DNA from: JANMCE01 sp963791625
GTDB taxonomy: Bacteria > Actinomycetota > Acidimicrobiia > Acidimicrobiales > Ilumatobacteraceae
Assembly (NCBI GenBank): GCA_963791625.1
Contig: CAWBTA010000015.1
Location: 186,001-250,000 of the forward strand
Direction of reading: 5' to 3'
DNA: 64,000 nucleotides
Part shown: in pieces, positions 28,046-36,424 of the stretch
Numbering within the stretch: the first letter of the stretch is position 1
How the letters are laid out: every line of letters starts with the position of its first letter
Made by a program: the position numbers and the translations under genes
Notes under the pieces: generated by a model
Seen by the model: only the letters and a program-made list of their open reading frames with translations
The model's database searches: none
What the model was told of the DNA's origin: nothing

Positions 28046-28972
28046 ATGCCAAGCGCTGCTTCTCCCGCCTCTGTTGATGATGTTTCGGCTGCCCTGACAG
28101 CTCACGATTACCTGCCTGACACCGGGCTGTCAACGGCGGTGTTCCTGGCCATGAAGCTGCATCGCCCCTTGCTGCTCGAAGGGGAGGCCGGCGTGGGGAA
28201 AACCGAAGTCGCCAAGGTTCTTTCGCGGTGGACCGGGGGCGAGCTCATTCGCCTGCAGTGCTACGAGGGTATCGACTCTTCGCAGGCCGTGTACGAGTGG
28301 GACTACAGCAAGCAGCTCCTCCATCTAAGAGCGGCCGAGGCGGCGGGCGCGGCCGGAACCGACGCGGAGAAGCTCGAGAACGACCTGTACGCCGAACGCT
28401 TCCTGGTAAAGCGACCCCTGCTACGTGCGGTTGAGAATCGCGAGGGTCCGCCGCCCATTTTACTGATTGACGAAATCGATCGCGCCGACGATGAGTTCGA
28501 GGCCTTCCTGCTCGAGGTGCTGTCCGACTATCAGGTGACGGTGCCCGAGCTTGGCACGTTCACCGCCAACGTTCCGCCGGTCGTGCTTCTTACGTCGAAT
28601 CGCACCCGTGACGTGCACGACGCGCTCAAGCGTCGCTGCCTCTATCACTGGGTGGAGCATCCCGATTTCGACCGCGAGGTTGCCATCGTGCGGCTCCGCG
28701 CTCCGCTGGTCAGCGAGCGCCTGGCCCGCCAAGTTGCGGGTGCGGTGGAGGCTATGCGTGACCTTGGGCTCTACAAACCGCCGGGAGTTGCCGAAACCAT
28801 CGACTGGGCCACATCGCTCGCGGTGCTCGGCCAGACCGAGCTCAACGAAGAGAGCGTCCGCGCCACCCTCGGCACGGTACTGAAGTACCGCGAGGATGCT
28901 CAGCGCGTGGAAGGCCACGGTGTCGCCGACCTCGTGCGCCAGGCGTTCGAGCGCGGGATGTTGAGTGGCTGA
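28046..28972 (+). CDS. MoxR-family AAA+ ATPase, CoxD-like
   Basis: 308 residues. Walker A GEAGVGKTE (K52), Walker B ILLIDEIDRAD, sensor LLTSNRTRDVHDALKRRC and the C-terminal lid with FDREVAIVRLRAP. In CO dehydrogenase operons CoxD unfolds or remodels the apo-enzyme together with the VWA protein CoxE, so that the active-site metal can be inserted. Here it probably matures one or both large subunits. ATG 28046 is preferred to the TTG at 28040. The stop overlaps the GTG of the next gene. Confidence 0.88.
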   Translation: MPSAASPASVDDVSAALTAHDYLPDTGLSTAVFLAMKLHRPLLLEGEAGVGKTEVAKVLSRWTGGELIRLQCYEGIDSSQAVYEWDYSKQLLHLRAAEAAGAAGTDAEKLENDLYAERFLVKRPLLRAVENREGPPPILLIDEIDRADDEFEAFLLEVLSDYQVTVPELGTFTANVPPVVLLTSNRTRDVHDALKRRCLYHWVEHPDFDREVAIVRLRAPLVSERLARQVAGAVEAMRDLGLYKPPGVAETIDWATSLAVLGQTELNEESVRATLGTVLKYREDAQRVEGHGVADLVRQAFERGMLSG

Positions 28973-30233
28973 CCAACCCCGCCGCACGTTGGCGGAAGAG
29001 ATCGCGGCGCTTCCCGCCAACTCCGAGCCTTCACGGCGTACCACCGACACCGTGAAGTTCTCGGGCGCGCTTCCAACGCTGCCCGGTGTCGCCGTCGTTG
29101 TTGGCCGCGAACCGAACTCCGCCGAGCTCTTGGCCGTCTCGTTCGCACGCATCCTTCGGGGTGCAGGATTGATTGTTCCGGTCGACACCGTGTTCGCATG
29201 TCAGGTCGCGCTCGATGCCGTCGGTCTGCACGATCGAGAACTTGTCTACTGGGCGACCCGCGCCACACTGCTACGGCGGCCCGAAGACATCGAGCTTTTC
29301 GACCGGGCATTCAAGGTGTTCTGGGATCGACGCAAGGTCGTGATCGACATGCTGCCCAACACGCAGACCGAGACGCTCTCCATCGGTATCGATGACGACT
29401 CCGACGATGGCAACGCCGATCAGGACTCGGCCGAGGCAGCCGAGGAGCCCGACATCATGCTTCGCTTTTCGGCCACCGAAGTGCTGCGAGCCAAAGACTT
29501 CGCGCAGTACTCGCAGCAAGAACTCGAGGACGCCTACCGCATGATGACCGCCTTGCGATTGGTGGGTGCGCCGCGCCGATCTCGACGGCTGATCGCCACC
29601 CGTAAGCATCAGGGTCGACCTGACCTTCGCCGCACGGTGCGCGCGGCACTGCGCGCAGGGGGCGAGCCGGTGCAGTGGCGGTACCGCACCCAGGGCGAAA
29701 GGCAGCGGCGCCTCATCCTGCTGCTCGACATCTCCGGGTCGATGGAGCCCTATGCTCGTGCCCTGCTTCGTTTCGTACACGCGGCTGTGGTCGGCCGCCA
29801 GAAGGTGGAGGTGTTCACGCTCGGCACGCGTCTCACGCGAGTCACCAGGGAGTTGTCGAGCCGAGACCCTGACCGGGCGCTGGCCAGCGCGGCGCACAGC
29901 GTGCAGGACTGGTCAGGCGGCACTCGTCTCGGCGACGGTCTGCGAGCGTTCAACGATGCGTGGGGCGTGCGCGGTATGGCTCGCGGCGCAACCGTAGTGA
30001 TCATGTCCGACGGTTGGGACCGCGGCTTACCCGAAGTGCTCGCCGAGCAGATGGCGCGCCTGCATCGTGTCGCCTACCAGACCGTATGGGTCAACCCCTT
30101 GAAGTTCACACCCGGCTACGCGCCCCTCGCCCGAGGCATGGCCGCCGCGCTTCCGTACGTTGACGACTTCATCGAAGGCCACTCCGTCGATGCCATGGCC
30201 GAACTGGCCCGCGTCATCTCCAAAGCTTCATAA
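28965..30233 (+). CDS. VWA-domain protein, CoxE-like
   Basis: 422 residues from a GTG inside the end of the ATPase gene. The N-terminal helical region (RRTLAEEIAAL, FARILRGAGLIVPVDTVF) and an acidic middle segment (DDDSDDGNADQDSAEAAEE) precede a von Willebrand A domain. The metal-binding MIDAS is DISGSM starting at D255, with GGTRLGDGL and IMSDGWDRG completing the site. MoxR-VWA pairs act as metal-cofactor insertion chaperones, and the translational coupling supports that here. It is cytosolic, with no signal peptide or membrane segment. Confidence 0.88.
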   Translation: MADQPRRTLAEEIAALPANSEPSRRTTDTVKFSGALPTLPGVAVVVGREPNSAELLAVSFARILRGAGLIVPVDTVFACQVALDAVGLHDRELVYWATRATLLRRPEDIELFDRAFKVFWDRRKVVIDMLPNTQTETLSIGIDDDSDDGNADQDSAEAAEEPDIMLRFSATEVLRAKDFAQYSQQELEDAYRMMTALRLVGAPRRSRRLIATRKHQGRPDLRRTVRAALRAGGEPVQWRYRTQGERQRRLILLLDISGSMEPYARALLRFVHAAVVGRQKVEVFTLGTRLTRVTRELSSRDPDRALASAAHSVQDWSGGTRLGDGLRAFNDAWGVRGMARGATVVIMSDGWDRGLPEVLAEQMARLHRVAYQTVWVNPLKFTPGYAPLARGMAAALPYVDDFIEGHSVDAMAELARVISKAS

Positions 30234-30282
30234 CGTTGCCGAGCCCAGCCAATCCGGGGGACACGACGGTAGAGTCGAATGC

Positions 30283-30600
30283 ATGATCGACGTACTGAAT
30301 GACATCGAACGGTGGCGGTCGGCAGGCAAGCGGGTGGCCGTGGCCCGGGTGATCGGCCTTGACGGGTCGGGGCCACGTGATCCGGGCGCGACCATGGTGG
30401 TCAACGAGGACGGTGAGGTGGCCGGGTCGGTATCGGGCGGCTGTGTCGAAGGCGCCGTTGTGTCCGAGGCACTAGCGATCTTGGCGGGTGAGAACGAGCG
30501 TCGCATCGTCACGTTCGGGTTCTCCGACGATGAAGCCTTCTCTGTCGGCCTCACGTGCGGGGGCACCATTCGCCTGTTCATCGAACCGCTCGACTGGTGA
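30283..30600 (+). CDS. XdhC/CoxI N-terminal-domain protein
   Basis: 105 residues matching only the XdhC/CoxI N-terminal domain: MIDVLNDIERWRSAGKRVAVARV, GSGPRDPGATMVVNEDGEVAGSVSGGCVE, and ending TFGFSDDEAFSVGLTCGGTIRLFIEPL. The GSVSGGCVE and LTCGG Cys residues are conserved in XdhC, which handles and protects the molybdenum cofactor before insertion. The NAD-binding half follows as a separate gene. Confidence 0.85.
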   Translation: MIDVLNDIERWRSAGKRVAVARVIGLDGSGPRDPGATMVVNEDGEVAGSVSGGCVEGAVVSEALAILAGENERRIVTFGFSDDEAFSVGLTCGGTIRLFIEPLDW

Positions 30601-30605
30601 GCGAT

Positions 30606-31409
30606 ATGACTGTGTACGAAGTTCTGCGCGAGTGCTTGAAGCGGTCCGAGCCAGTCGGCCTGGCCACGGTTGTCGAGGGTCCGAACATTGGCGCGAAACT
30701 GCTGGTTCGTCCGGGCCAGGCTCCGCTCGGGTCGCTCGGACACCCCGAGTTGACCCGTGTCGTCGGCCGGGATGCGCTGGCCGAGCTCGAAGCGGGTCGC
30801 ACCGGCACCCGCACCTACGGCGAGACTGGTCAGACCATCGAGATCGACGAACCCGACGTGCAGTCGGTGCGGGTGTTCATCGAGAGCTTCGCTCCCCCAC
30901 CCCGCATGATCATCTTCGGTGCGGTTGACTTCACCGCGGCGCTCACCCGGGTGGCCAAGGTGCTCGGGTTCGCGGTGACGGTATGTGACGCCCGCAAGGT
31001 GTTCGCCACCACCCGACGCTTTCCCTTGGCCGACGAAGTCGTGGTCGATTGGCCCGACCGGCTGTTGGCCCGTATCGGCGACGAGCTCGGCTCGCGTGAC
31101 GCCGTCTGCATCCTTACCCACGACCCGAAGTTCGACGTGCCCGCCATTCAGGGCGCACTGAAGACGAGCGTCGGCTACATCGGCGTGATGGGCAGCCGCG
31201 CCACGCACGAGCGACGCCTGCCGCGACTGACCGAAGCGGGCATCACCTCGCCATCAGACTTGGCCCGCATTTTCGCGCCTATCGGTCTCGACATCGGCGC
31301 CCGCACGCCGGAGGAAACCGCCGTGTCGATCTGCGCCGAGATCATCGCCCGCCGCACCAAGCGTCACGTCCCCTCACTTCGTGACGGCGAGGGGCCCATT
31401 CACGTTTGA
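30606..31409 (+). CDS. XdhC/CoxF-family molybdenum-enzyme maturation protein
   Basis: 267 residues. The first ~100 resemble a diverged XdhC N-domain (VLRECLKRSEPVGLATVVEGPNIGAKLLV). The rest is the XdhC Rossmann domain: PPRMIIFGAVDFTAALTRVAKVLGF, VTVCDARKVFATTRRFP, CILTHDPKFDVPAI, YIGVMGSRATHERR and IGARTPEETAVSICAEIIA. It should act with the preceding small protein in sulfuration or insertion of the cofactor. ATG 30606 is chosen; a GTG at 30597 overlapping the previous stop is an alternative. Confidence 0.85.
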   Translation: MTVYEVLRECLKRSEPVGLATVVEGPNIGAKLLVRPGQAPLGSLGHPELTRVVGRDALAELEAGRTGTRTYGETGQTIEIDEPDVQSVRVFIESFAPPPRMIIFGAVDFTAALTRVAKVLGFAVTVCDARKVFATTRRFPLADEVVVDWPDRLLARIGDELGSRDAVCILTHDPKFDVPAIQGALKTSVGYIGVMGSRATHERRLPRLTEAGITSPSDLARIFAPIGLDIGARTPEETAVSICAEIIARRTKRHVPSLRDGEGPIHV

Positions 31410-31418
31410 GCTGTGGCG

Positions 31419-32042
31419 TCAGCTGAGCGGGGCGATGACGTTCTTCGTGCTTTCACTGGCGATGCCTATGGCGAGGTCTGTCTGATGATTGACGGCGTGC
31501 ACGATTGCCCGACCCGCACCCAGGTACATACCGATATGGCCGGGGTAGTGCAGGAGGTCACCGGGCTGGGCGCTGGCAAAGGTGCGGACCTCGCCTTGGC
31601 GAGCTTGCGCTTCGGACTGGTGCTCCAGCGTGACGCCGGCCTTCGCCCAGGAATACTTGGTGAGACCGGAGCAGTCGAACCCGACCTCCGGAGATTCCCC
31701 GTTCGTCACGTATGGCTTTTCGAGCTGGGACAGCGCGGTGTAGATCACGGTCTGGCGACGGGGGTCGGCGAGGGCCCAGGCATCTTCCAGGGCCGAAGCA
31801 TCGACGCCTACGAAGGGTGCAACCGCATCGGCAAGGGCGTGACGATTGGCGCCGATCTCCAGCCAGTTGCCGTTTTCGAGCGACTGCTGCATCGCCTCGG
31901 CCCGCGCCGCGACCTGGGAGAAATCTGAAGACTGGCTGCTCGATGCAGGCATCGAGCCAAGGGCACTACCGACCACGATTGCTGCCAAGGCCATGCCGCC
32001 AACCGTCTTACGGAACCGTCCGTAAGGCATCCACTTCTTCAT
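31419..32042 (-). CDS. secreted NlpC/P60 peptidoglycan endopeptidase
   Basis: 207 residues on the opposite strand inside the molybdenum cluster. The basic N-terminus and hydrophobic segment (KTVGGMALAAIVVGSALGS) form a signal peptide. The NlpC/P60 domain has catalytic C124 in FDCSGLTKYSW and H169 in GHIGMYLG, with QPGDLLHYPGH before it. These enzymes cut D-Glu-diaminopimelate bonds in wall peptides. AGGT lies 5 bases before the ATG at 32042. It runs antiparallel to xdhC and mocA and has no evident link to them. Confidence 0.88.
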   Translation of the reverse strand: MKKWMPYGRFRKTVGGMALAAIVVGSALGSMPASSSQSSDFSQVAARAEAMQQSLENGNWLEIGANRHALADAVAPFVGVDASALEDAWALADPRRQTVIYTALSQLEKPYVTNGESPEVGFDCSGLTKYSWAKAGVTLEHQSEAQARQGEVRTFASAQPGDLLHYPGHIGMYLGAGRAIVHAVNHQTDLAIGIASESTKNVIAPLS

Positions 32043-32204
32043 ACTGACCTGCGTCCTCCGGTAGAGCGGGCGCAGCACTACGAGGAGTGTGCATCTCAGG
32101 GGTGAGCCGCCGTGCTTCATTACGAAACGATGTCACTAGTATGACAGAAGGACGACATGTGTCAAGTGTGTTACAAAGACTCAACCATCTGTCAAACTTT
32201 GGCC

Positions 32205-32762
32205 ATGACAACCGCCGCGGTCGTTTTGGCCGCTGGGCTGGGCAGCCGTTACGTCGGACCCACCCACAAACTGCTCGCCCCGTTCCGAGGACGAACCGTG
32301 GCGGAATGGGCCATCGCCAACGCGCTGGCCGCCGGATTCGACGAAACCATCGTCATCCTTGGTGCCGTCGACATCACCCTCATCCCCGGGGTGACCGTGG
32401 TGCGCAACCCTGACTTTCCGCGTGGTCAGGCAACGTCGGTCCATCTCGCCATGCGGTATGCACGTCACATCGGCCACGATGCCATCGTCACCGGACTGGC
32501 CGACCAACCTCTGATCCCGCCGGACAGCTGGCGAGCCGTCGGCAACCAGCGCGACACACCAATCGCTGTGGCCACCTATGACGGCAAGCGCCGCAATCCG
32601 GTTCGCCTCGCGGCCGCTGTCTGGGATCTCCTGCCTCTCGATGGCGACGAGGGCGCACGTAGCATCATGCGTTTACACCCCGAGCTGGTTACAGAGATAC
32701 CCTGCACCGGTAATCCAGCTGATATTGACACCGTGGAGGATCTGGACCGATGGAACTCATAA
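32205..32762 (+). CDS. MocA-like molybdenum cofactor nucleotidyltransferase
   Basis: 185 residues of the NTP-transferase (MobA/MocA) fold: VVLAAGLGSRYVGPTHKLLAPFRG, VVRNPDFPRGQATSVHLAM, ITGLADQPLIPPDSW and GDEGARSIM. MocA attaches CMP to molybdopterin to give the MCD cofactor used by CoxL/XdhA-type enzymes, which fits the neighbours. ATG 32205 is taken because it begins just before the conserved TTAAVVLAAG. The end overlaps coxG by 13 bases. Confidence 0.85.
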   Translation: MTTAAVVLAAGLGSRYVGPTHKLLAPFRGRTVAEWAIANALAAGFDETIVILGAVDITLIPGVTVVRNPDFPRGQATSVHLAMRYARHIGHDAIVTGLADQPLIPPDSWRAVGNQRDTPIAVATYDGKRRNPVRLAAAVWDLLPLDGDEGARSIMRLHPELVTEIPCTGNPADIDTVEDLDRWNS

Positions 32763-33481
32763 ACGAATTCACCGTGAACGTGCCGATTGAGAAGGCCTGG
32801 GTCACGCTGACTGACGTGGAACTCATCGCCCCCTGCCTGCCCGGAGCCCAACTGCAAGAAGTCGAGGGCGAGACCTACCGCGGCCAGGTCAAGGTGAAGG
32901 TCGGCCCGATCCTCGCTCAGTTCAAAGGCGAGGCGCACTTTGTCGAAAAGGATGACGTCAATCACAAGGCCGTGCTCCGCGGCAAGGGCCGTGATCTTGG
33001 CGGGAAGGGCAACGCGGACGCGTTGATCACCGCCCAGCTCACCGAGGCGACCGCGTCGTCCACCAAGGTGGTCGTCACCACTGATCTCAACATCACGGGC
33101 AAGGTCGCCCAGTTCGGCCGTGGCGCGCTGGCCGATGTGAGCAACAAACTGCTCGTACAGTTCGTAGACAACCTGGAGACCACGGTGCTGAATCAGCCCG
33201 TTGCCGGAGCGACGGTCGCCGCCGCTCCGCTCGCCGCTGTCGCCGATACCACGGCTACAACCGAAGCTGCTGCAGATGCAACGACCCTCACCTCTCCGGT
33301 AGCTGAGACGGCTGCTACCGCCGAGCCGACGAAGCCGACCATTCGTAAGATCGAATCGAAGGAAGTCGAGCCGCTCGACCTGCTCGACACCGCTGGCAGC
33401 GTCATGCTGAAGAAGTTCGCCCCCCTCGGAGCCGTTGCTCTCCTGTTGCTCATCTGGCTGTTCCGTCGTCGACGCAGCTGA
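32750..33481 (+). CDS. coxG: CoxG-like SRPBCC protein with C-terminal membrane anchor
   Basis: 243 residues. The N-terminal ~145 form the CoxG SRPBCC domain (INEFTVNVPIEKAWVTLTD, LIAPCLPGAQLQEVEG, YRGQVKVKVGPILAQFKGEA, TGKVAQFGRG). An Ala/Thr-rich linker leads to a C-terminal membrane helix (FAPLGAVALLLLIWLFRRRRS) with a basic cytosolic end. In carboxydotrophs CoxG tethers CO dehydrogenase to the membrane; the same role for one of the two large subunits is plausible. It is the last gene of the cluster, 16 bases before DUF501. Confidence 0.9.
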   Translation: MELINEFTVNVPIEKAWVTLTDVELIAPCLPGAQLQEVEGETYRGQVKVKVGPILAQFKGEAHFVEKDDVNHKAVLRGKGRDLGGKGNADALITAQLTEATASSTKVVVTTDLNITGKVAQFGRGALADVSNKLLVQFVDNLETTVLNQPVAGATVAAAPLAAVADTTATTEAAADATTLTSPVAETAATAEPTKPTIRKIESKEVEPLDLLDTAGSVMLKKFAPLGAVALLLLIWLFRRRRS

Positions 33482-33497
33482 GCATCTGCCCCACCGG

Positions 33498-33947
33498 ATG
33501 GATGATCTGACCGCTGTCACGCAACTTCTTGGGCGCACGCCGCAGGGCGCTTTTGAGGTCGTGGTCCGAGACGCGTCGGGGCTTCCGGTAGTCATCACCA
33601 ACGCGCCGTTGATGGACGATGGCACCCCCATGCCGACGCGCTACTGGCTCATCGGCCACGCCGAGATACGAGCCGTTGGTCGCCTGGAATCCACCGGCGG
33701 TGTTCGCCAGGCCGAAGCCGACATCGAGCCGGCCGAGGTCGAGCGCGCCCATGCGCTCTATGCGGCCGAGCGTGATGCACTTATCCCTGAGGATCACGTC
33801 GGGCCACGCCCGTATGGCGGAGTGGCTGGCACGCGTCAGGGTGTGAAGTGTCTCCATGCCCATTACGCCTGGTATCTCGCCGGCGGACCCGATCCGGTTG
33901 GCGCCTGGGTTGCTCGTCGGCTGGCCGAACAGCAAGCATCGGCATGA
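33498..33947 (+). CDS. DUF501 family protein
   Basis: 149 residues with the DUF501 hallmarks LLGRTPQGAFEVVVRD, PLMDDGTPMPTRYWLIGHAEIRAVGRLEST and GTRQGVKCLHAHYAWYLAGG. The function is unknown. The gene is almost always placed eno-ftsB-DUF501-ppx in Actinobacteria, so its position here marks the right edge of the inserted molybdenum cluster. It probably shares the transcript of coxG. The stop overlaps the next ATG. Confidence 0.88.
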   Translation: MDDLTAVTQLLGRTPQGAFEVVVRDASGLPVVITNAPLMDDGTPMPTRYWLIGHAEIRAVGRLESTGGVRQAEADIEPAEVERAHALYAAERDALIPEDHVGPRPYGGVAGTRQGVKCLHAHYAWYLAGGPDPVGAWVARRLAEQQASA

Positions 33948-34480
33948 CCGAGCGCACGCTGTACGTCCATGTGGCCGATCACACCACCCAGTTTGTCGTG
34001 GCGGGCGACGACGCGCCCCGCATGTACGAGATTCCGCTCGGCTGCGTGCAGCTGACCCGAGATGAGCTCGGTAGTGATCCGCCTCGCGCCGAGGAGCTGT
34101 CGAACGCGATTGCCATGGTGCAGAACTACCTGGACGATGTGTTGCGAGAACTGCCAGAGGTGGCACACTGCAGCCATGCGATCGGCCTGGGTCGAACCAC
34201 CCGGATCCTGGCTGCGGTAGAGCTGGGAGTTCCCGAGTCGGCACCCGAGATCGAGGGGTTCCGGCTCAGTCGAGACGCGGCCGAGGACGTGTACCGTACC
34301 CTCGCCACCGAGACGTTGGACGACCGACGCCACAACCCGGGCCTTCCGATCGAGCACGCCTCCGTCATCGTCGGCGGCTGCTGCATCGCGGTGGCGATCA
34401 TGCGACGCCTGTGTCTTCACGAAATCGCCCTTGAACACGTGGACGGCCCCGTGGCCGACATGCTGAACGGCTCATCGTGA
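33944..34480 (+). CDS. truncated, degenerate Ppx/GppA-family protein
   Basis: 178 residues, about 55-60% of a normal Ppx/GppA (about 310). It begins at the second half of the fold: LYVHVADHTTQFVVAG stands where Ppx has VVDIGGGSTEFV, so the Gly-rich phosphate loop is lost. The rest aligns with the family: IPLGCVQLTRDELGSDPP, AIGLGRTTRILAAVELGVPE and ASVIVGGCCIAVAIMRR. The first ASKHA subdomain with the catalytic Glu is missing. Exopolyphosphatase or pppGpp phosphatase activity is therefore unlikely. Its overlap with DUF501 (ATGA) shows the start is real rather than a fragment of a longer frame. It may have a binding or regulatory role, or be decaying. Confidence 0.75.
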   Translation: MTERTLYVHVADHTTQFVVAGDDAPRMYEIPLGCVQLTRDELGSDPPRAEELSNAIAMVQNYLDDVLRELPEVAHCSHAIGLGRTTRILAAVELGVPESAPEIEGFRLSRDAAEDVYRTLATETLDDRRHNPGLPIEHASVIVGGCCIAVAIMRRLCLHEIALEHVDGPVADMLNGSS

Positions 34481-35064
34481 TCAGGCTGTATGGACGACGC
34501 GTCATGCTGCGGCCACTGGTGGCGTCGGACTTCGCCGAGTGGAGCGAGGTGCGGCGCCGCAACGCCGAATGGCTTCGCATCTGGGAGCCGCAAACCCAAC
34601 CGAGCCCCATCGACCCGACTCGTGATCGAAGCCTGTTCAACAACCGGTGCACCACCCACGAACGCGAGCGCCAGCAGGGCATCGCCTACGGGCTTGGCAT
34701 CTTCGTTGACGGGGCATTCTGCGGGGAGATCAACCTCAACAACGTCGTGCGGGGAGCGTTTCAATCGGCGTACGTCGGCTACTGGATCGATGAAGCCCGA
34801 GCAGGGCGCAGCTACATGTCTGAAGCCGTCGCGGTCGTCACCAAGTTCGCGTTCGACGACTTACATCTGCACCGCCTCGAAGTCGACATCATTCCCCGCA
34901 ACACCAACAGCCGCCGCGTCATGGAGAAGCTCCGCTACCGCGAGGAAGGCGTGGCCGAACGCTTCCTGGAAATCAACGGCCTCTGGGAAGACCACGTGCG
35001 CTACGGCATCACCGTCGAGGAATGGGAAGCCCGCGAAACCGACCTCACGGCCGCGTGGTTATGA
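34477..35064 (+). CDS. GNAT N-acetyltransferase, RimJ-like
   Basis: 195 residues from a GTG overlapping the preceding stop. GNAT features: RLYGRRVMLRPLVASDFAEW, VGYWIDEARAGRSYMSEAV (acetyl-CoA loop region), LHLHRLEVDIIPRNTNSRRVMEKL and GLWEDHVRYGI. RimJ/RimL members acetylate N-termini of ribosomal proteins or small amines; the substrate here is unknown. The tail overlaps the convergent crotonase gene by 6 bases. Confidence 0.88.
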   Translation: MIRLYGRRVMLRPLVASDFAEWSEVRRRNAEWLRIWEPQTQPSPIDPTRDRSLFNNRCTTHERERQQGIAYGLGIFVDGAFCGEINLNNVVRGAFQSAYVGYWIDEARAGRSYMSEAVAVVTKFAFDDLHLHRLEVDIIPRNTNSRRVMEKLRYREEGVAERFLEINGLWEDHVRYGITVEEWEARETDLTAAWL

Positions 35065-35820
35065 AGGGTTCTTTGAGGAGATTTTGGCTTGGAGGGCGGC
35101 GATGCGATCTCGGAAGAATTGCTGCTGGGTGCTCCACAGCTGCGGGGTGAGCTCACGCTCGACGGCTTGGTCGTGAGTGGCAACGCCAGCCATGTCCCGG
35201 ATGGTCGCCTTGGTGACTTCGATCAGCTCCCGGGGTGCCGATGCCGCTCGGGCCGCCATCTTCTGGGCGCTGGCGAGAAGCTCGTCGTCCTCGTAGCAAC
35301 GAAACGCGAGACCGATGCGAGCAGCTTCCTCGCCGTTGAGAATTTCACCGAACAAGATCGCCGCAGCTGCTGCTTGCGGGCCGACGATGCGGCGCAGCAT
35401 CCACGTGTGGCCACCGCCGGGGTGTAGGCCGATCTGCATGAAGCGGGTGTCGAACTTGGCCGACTTGGCTGCCAGGCGCACGTCGCACCCAAGCGCCATG
35501 TTCATGCCCGCGCCGACCGCAGCGCCATTGACGGCGGCGATCGTTGGCAGCGGGCTGTTTGCCACCCGCAGGAAGCCCTGGTAGATCACCTTGAGACTGT
35601 CGCCGGTTGCCTCGCTCAGATTGCCCAAATTGGCACCCGCGCAGAACGCCGGAGCCGTCCCGGTGATGATCAGTGCGCCGACGTTCCGATCGGCCTCGGC
35701 CGTGTCCATGGCCGCCACAATTTCCTCGACCATCGGCTGCGTCAGGGTATTGCGTTCAGCCGAGTTGTTGAGCGTGAGCGTTGCGACACCATCAACGACC
35801 GAGTAGAGAACGAGAGCCAT
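35059..35820 (-). CDS. enoyl-CoA hydratase/isomerase (crotonase) family
   Basis: 253 residues. Oxyanion-hole motifs ALIITGTAPAFCAGANLGNL and IAAVNGAAVGAGMNMALGCDVRLA are clear. Where hydratases have a catalytic Glu in the PE(I/L)-type motif, this protein has DTRFMQIGLHPGGG, and the second Glu region reads AAAAILFGE. It may therefore be an isomerase, a thioesterase or an uncommon hydratase rather than a classical ECH. It is cytosolic, probably in acyl-CoA breakdown. Confidence 0.87.
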   Translation of the reverse strand: MALVLYSVVDGVATLTLNNSAERNTLTQPMVEEIVAAMDTAEADRNVGALIITGTAPAFCAGANLGNLSEATGDSLKVIYQGFLRVANSPLPTIAAVNGAAVGAGMNMALGCDVRLAAKSAKFDTRFMQIGLHPGGGHTWMLRRIVGPQAAAAAILFGEILNGEEAARIGLAFRCYEDDELLASAQKMAARAASAPRELIEVTKATIRDMAGVATHDQAVERELTPQLWSTQQQFFRDRIAALQAKISSKNPS

Positions 35821-35847
35821 GGGCCGAGGCTAGCGACCCGTGGCGCC

Positions 35848-36376
35848 TCAGTCGTCTTCCGGGCCGACGACGGGGCGGCCTTCGACCTCGCCGATCACAG
35901 CTTCAGGCTCGGCACAGGCGAAGGCGACCTGCATGACCGACTGGAAGTAGCGGTCGGAGGTTTGCACGGCGGGATAGAGCAGATTCTTCAACAGCGGATG
36001 CGTCAGGGTAGCGCCCTCGAAATCGAGGCTGGCCTTGTAACGCACTTCTCCGTCGCGGAAATCCATCTCGAAGTTGCCGATCCGCAAGCCGTAATTGGCA
36101 GCGCGTGAGCAACTCGGCCACGGCCGGGCGACGTTCTGCAGGCACTGATTCGGAGAAGATCACGTACACGTAGATTTGCTCAAGTTCGACGTTGATGTGA
36201 GCGACTACCCGGAACTCGGCGTGGGTGCCGACGTAGCGGGCCGAAAAGGCCGTGAGACCCTCAACGTCGTCCGGAAACCAGCCGTCTACCTGCAGAAACT
36301 GCTGGACGTTCTCGTACGCCGCCCATCCGTTGTCGTGCTCAAGTTTGACGTCTTCACCGTCGTTCGGCCGTTCCAT
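35848..36376 (-). pseudogene. YbjN-domain protein interrupted by a one-base frameshift
   Basis: Read with a single-base skip at 36100, the two frames give one ~175-residue YbjN-like protein. The first part is NVQQFLQVDGWFPDDVEGL..FRVVAHINVELEQIYVYVIF..VAELLTR. It joins ANYGLRIGNFEMDFRDGEVRYKA..LLYPAVQTSDRYF, the usual YbjN ending. The extra base is an A on the + strand (T in the gene) between CGC and GCC. YbjN proteins resemble type III secretion chaperones in fold; their role in Actinobacteria is unknown. The downstream half is fully conserved, which favours a recent indel or a sequence error. Confidence 0.75.
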
Positions 36377-36424
36377 GTACCCATTCTGGCCCTTCCTTCC
36401 CCGTTTGCCACGCCACCGACGAGA

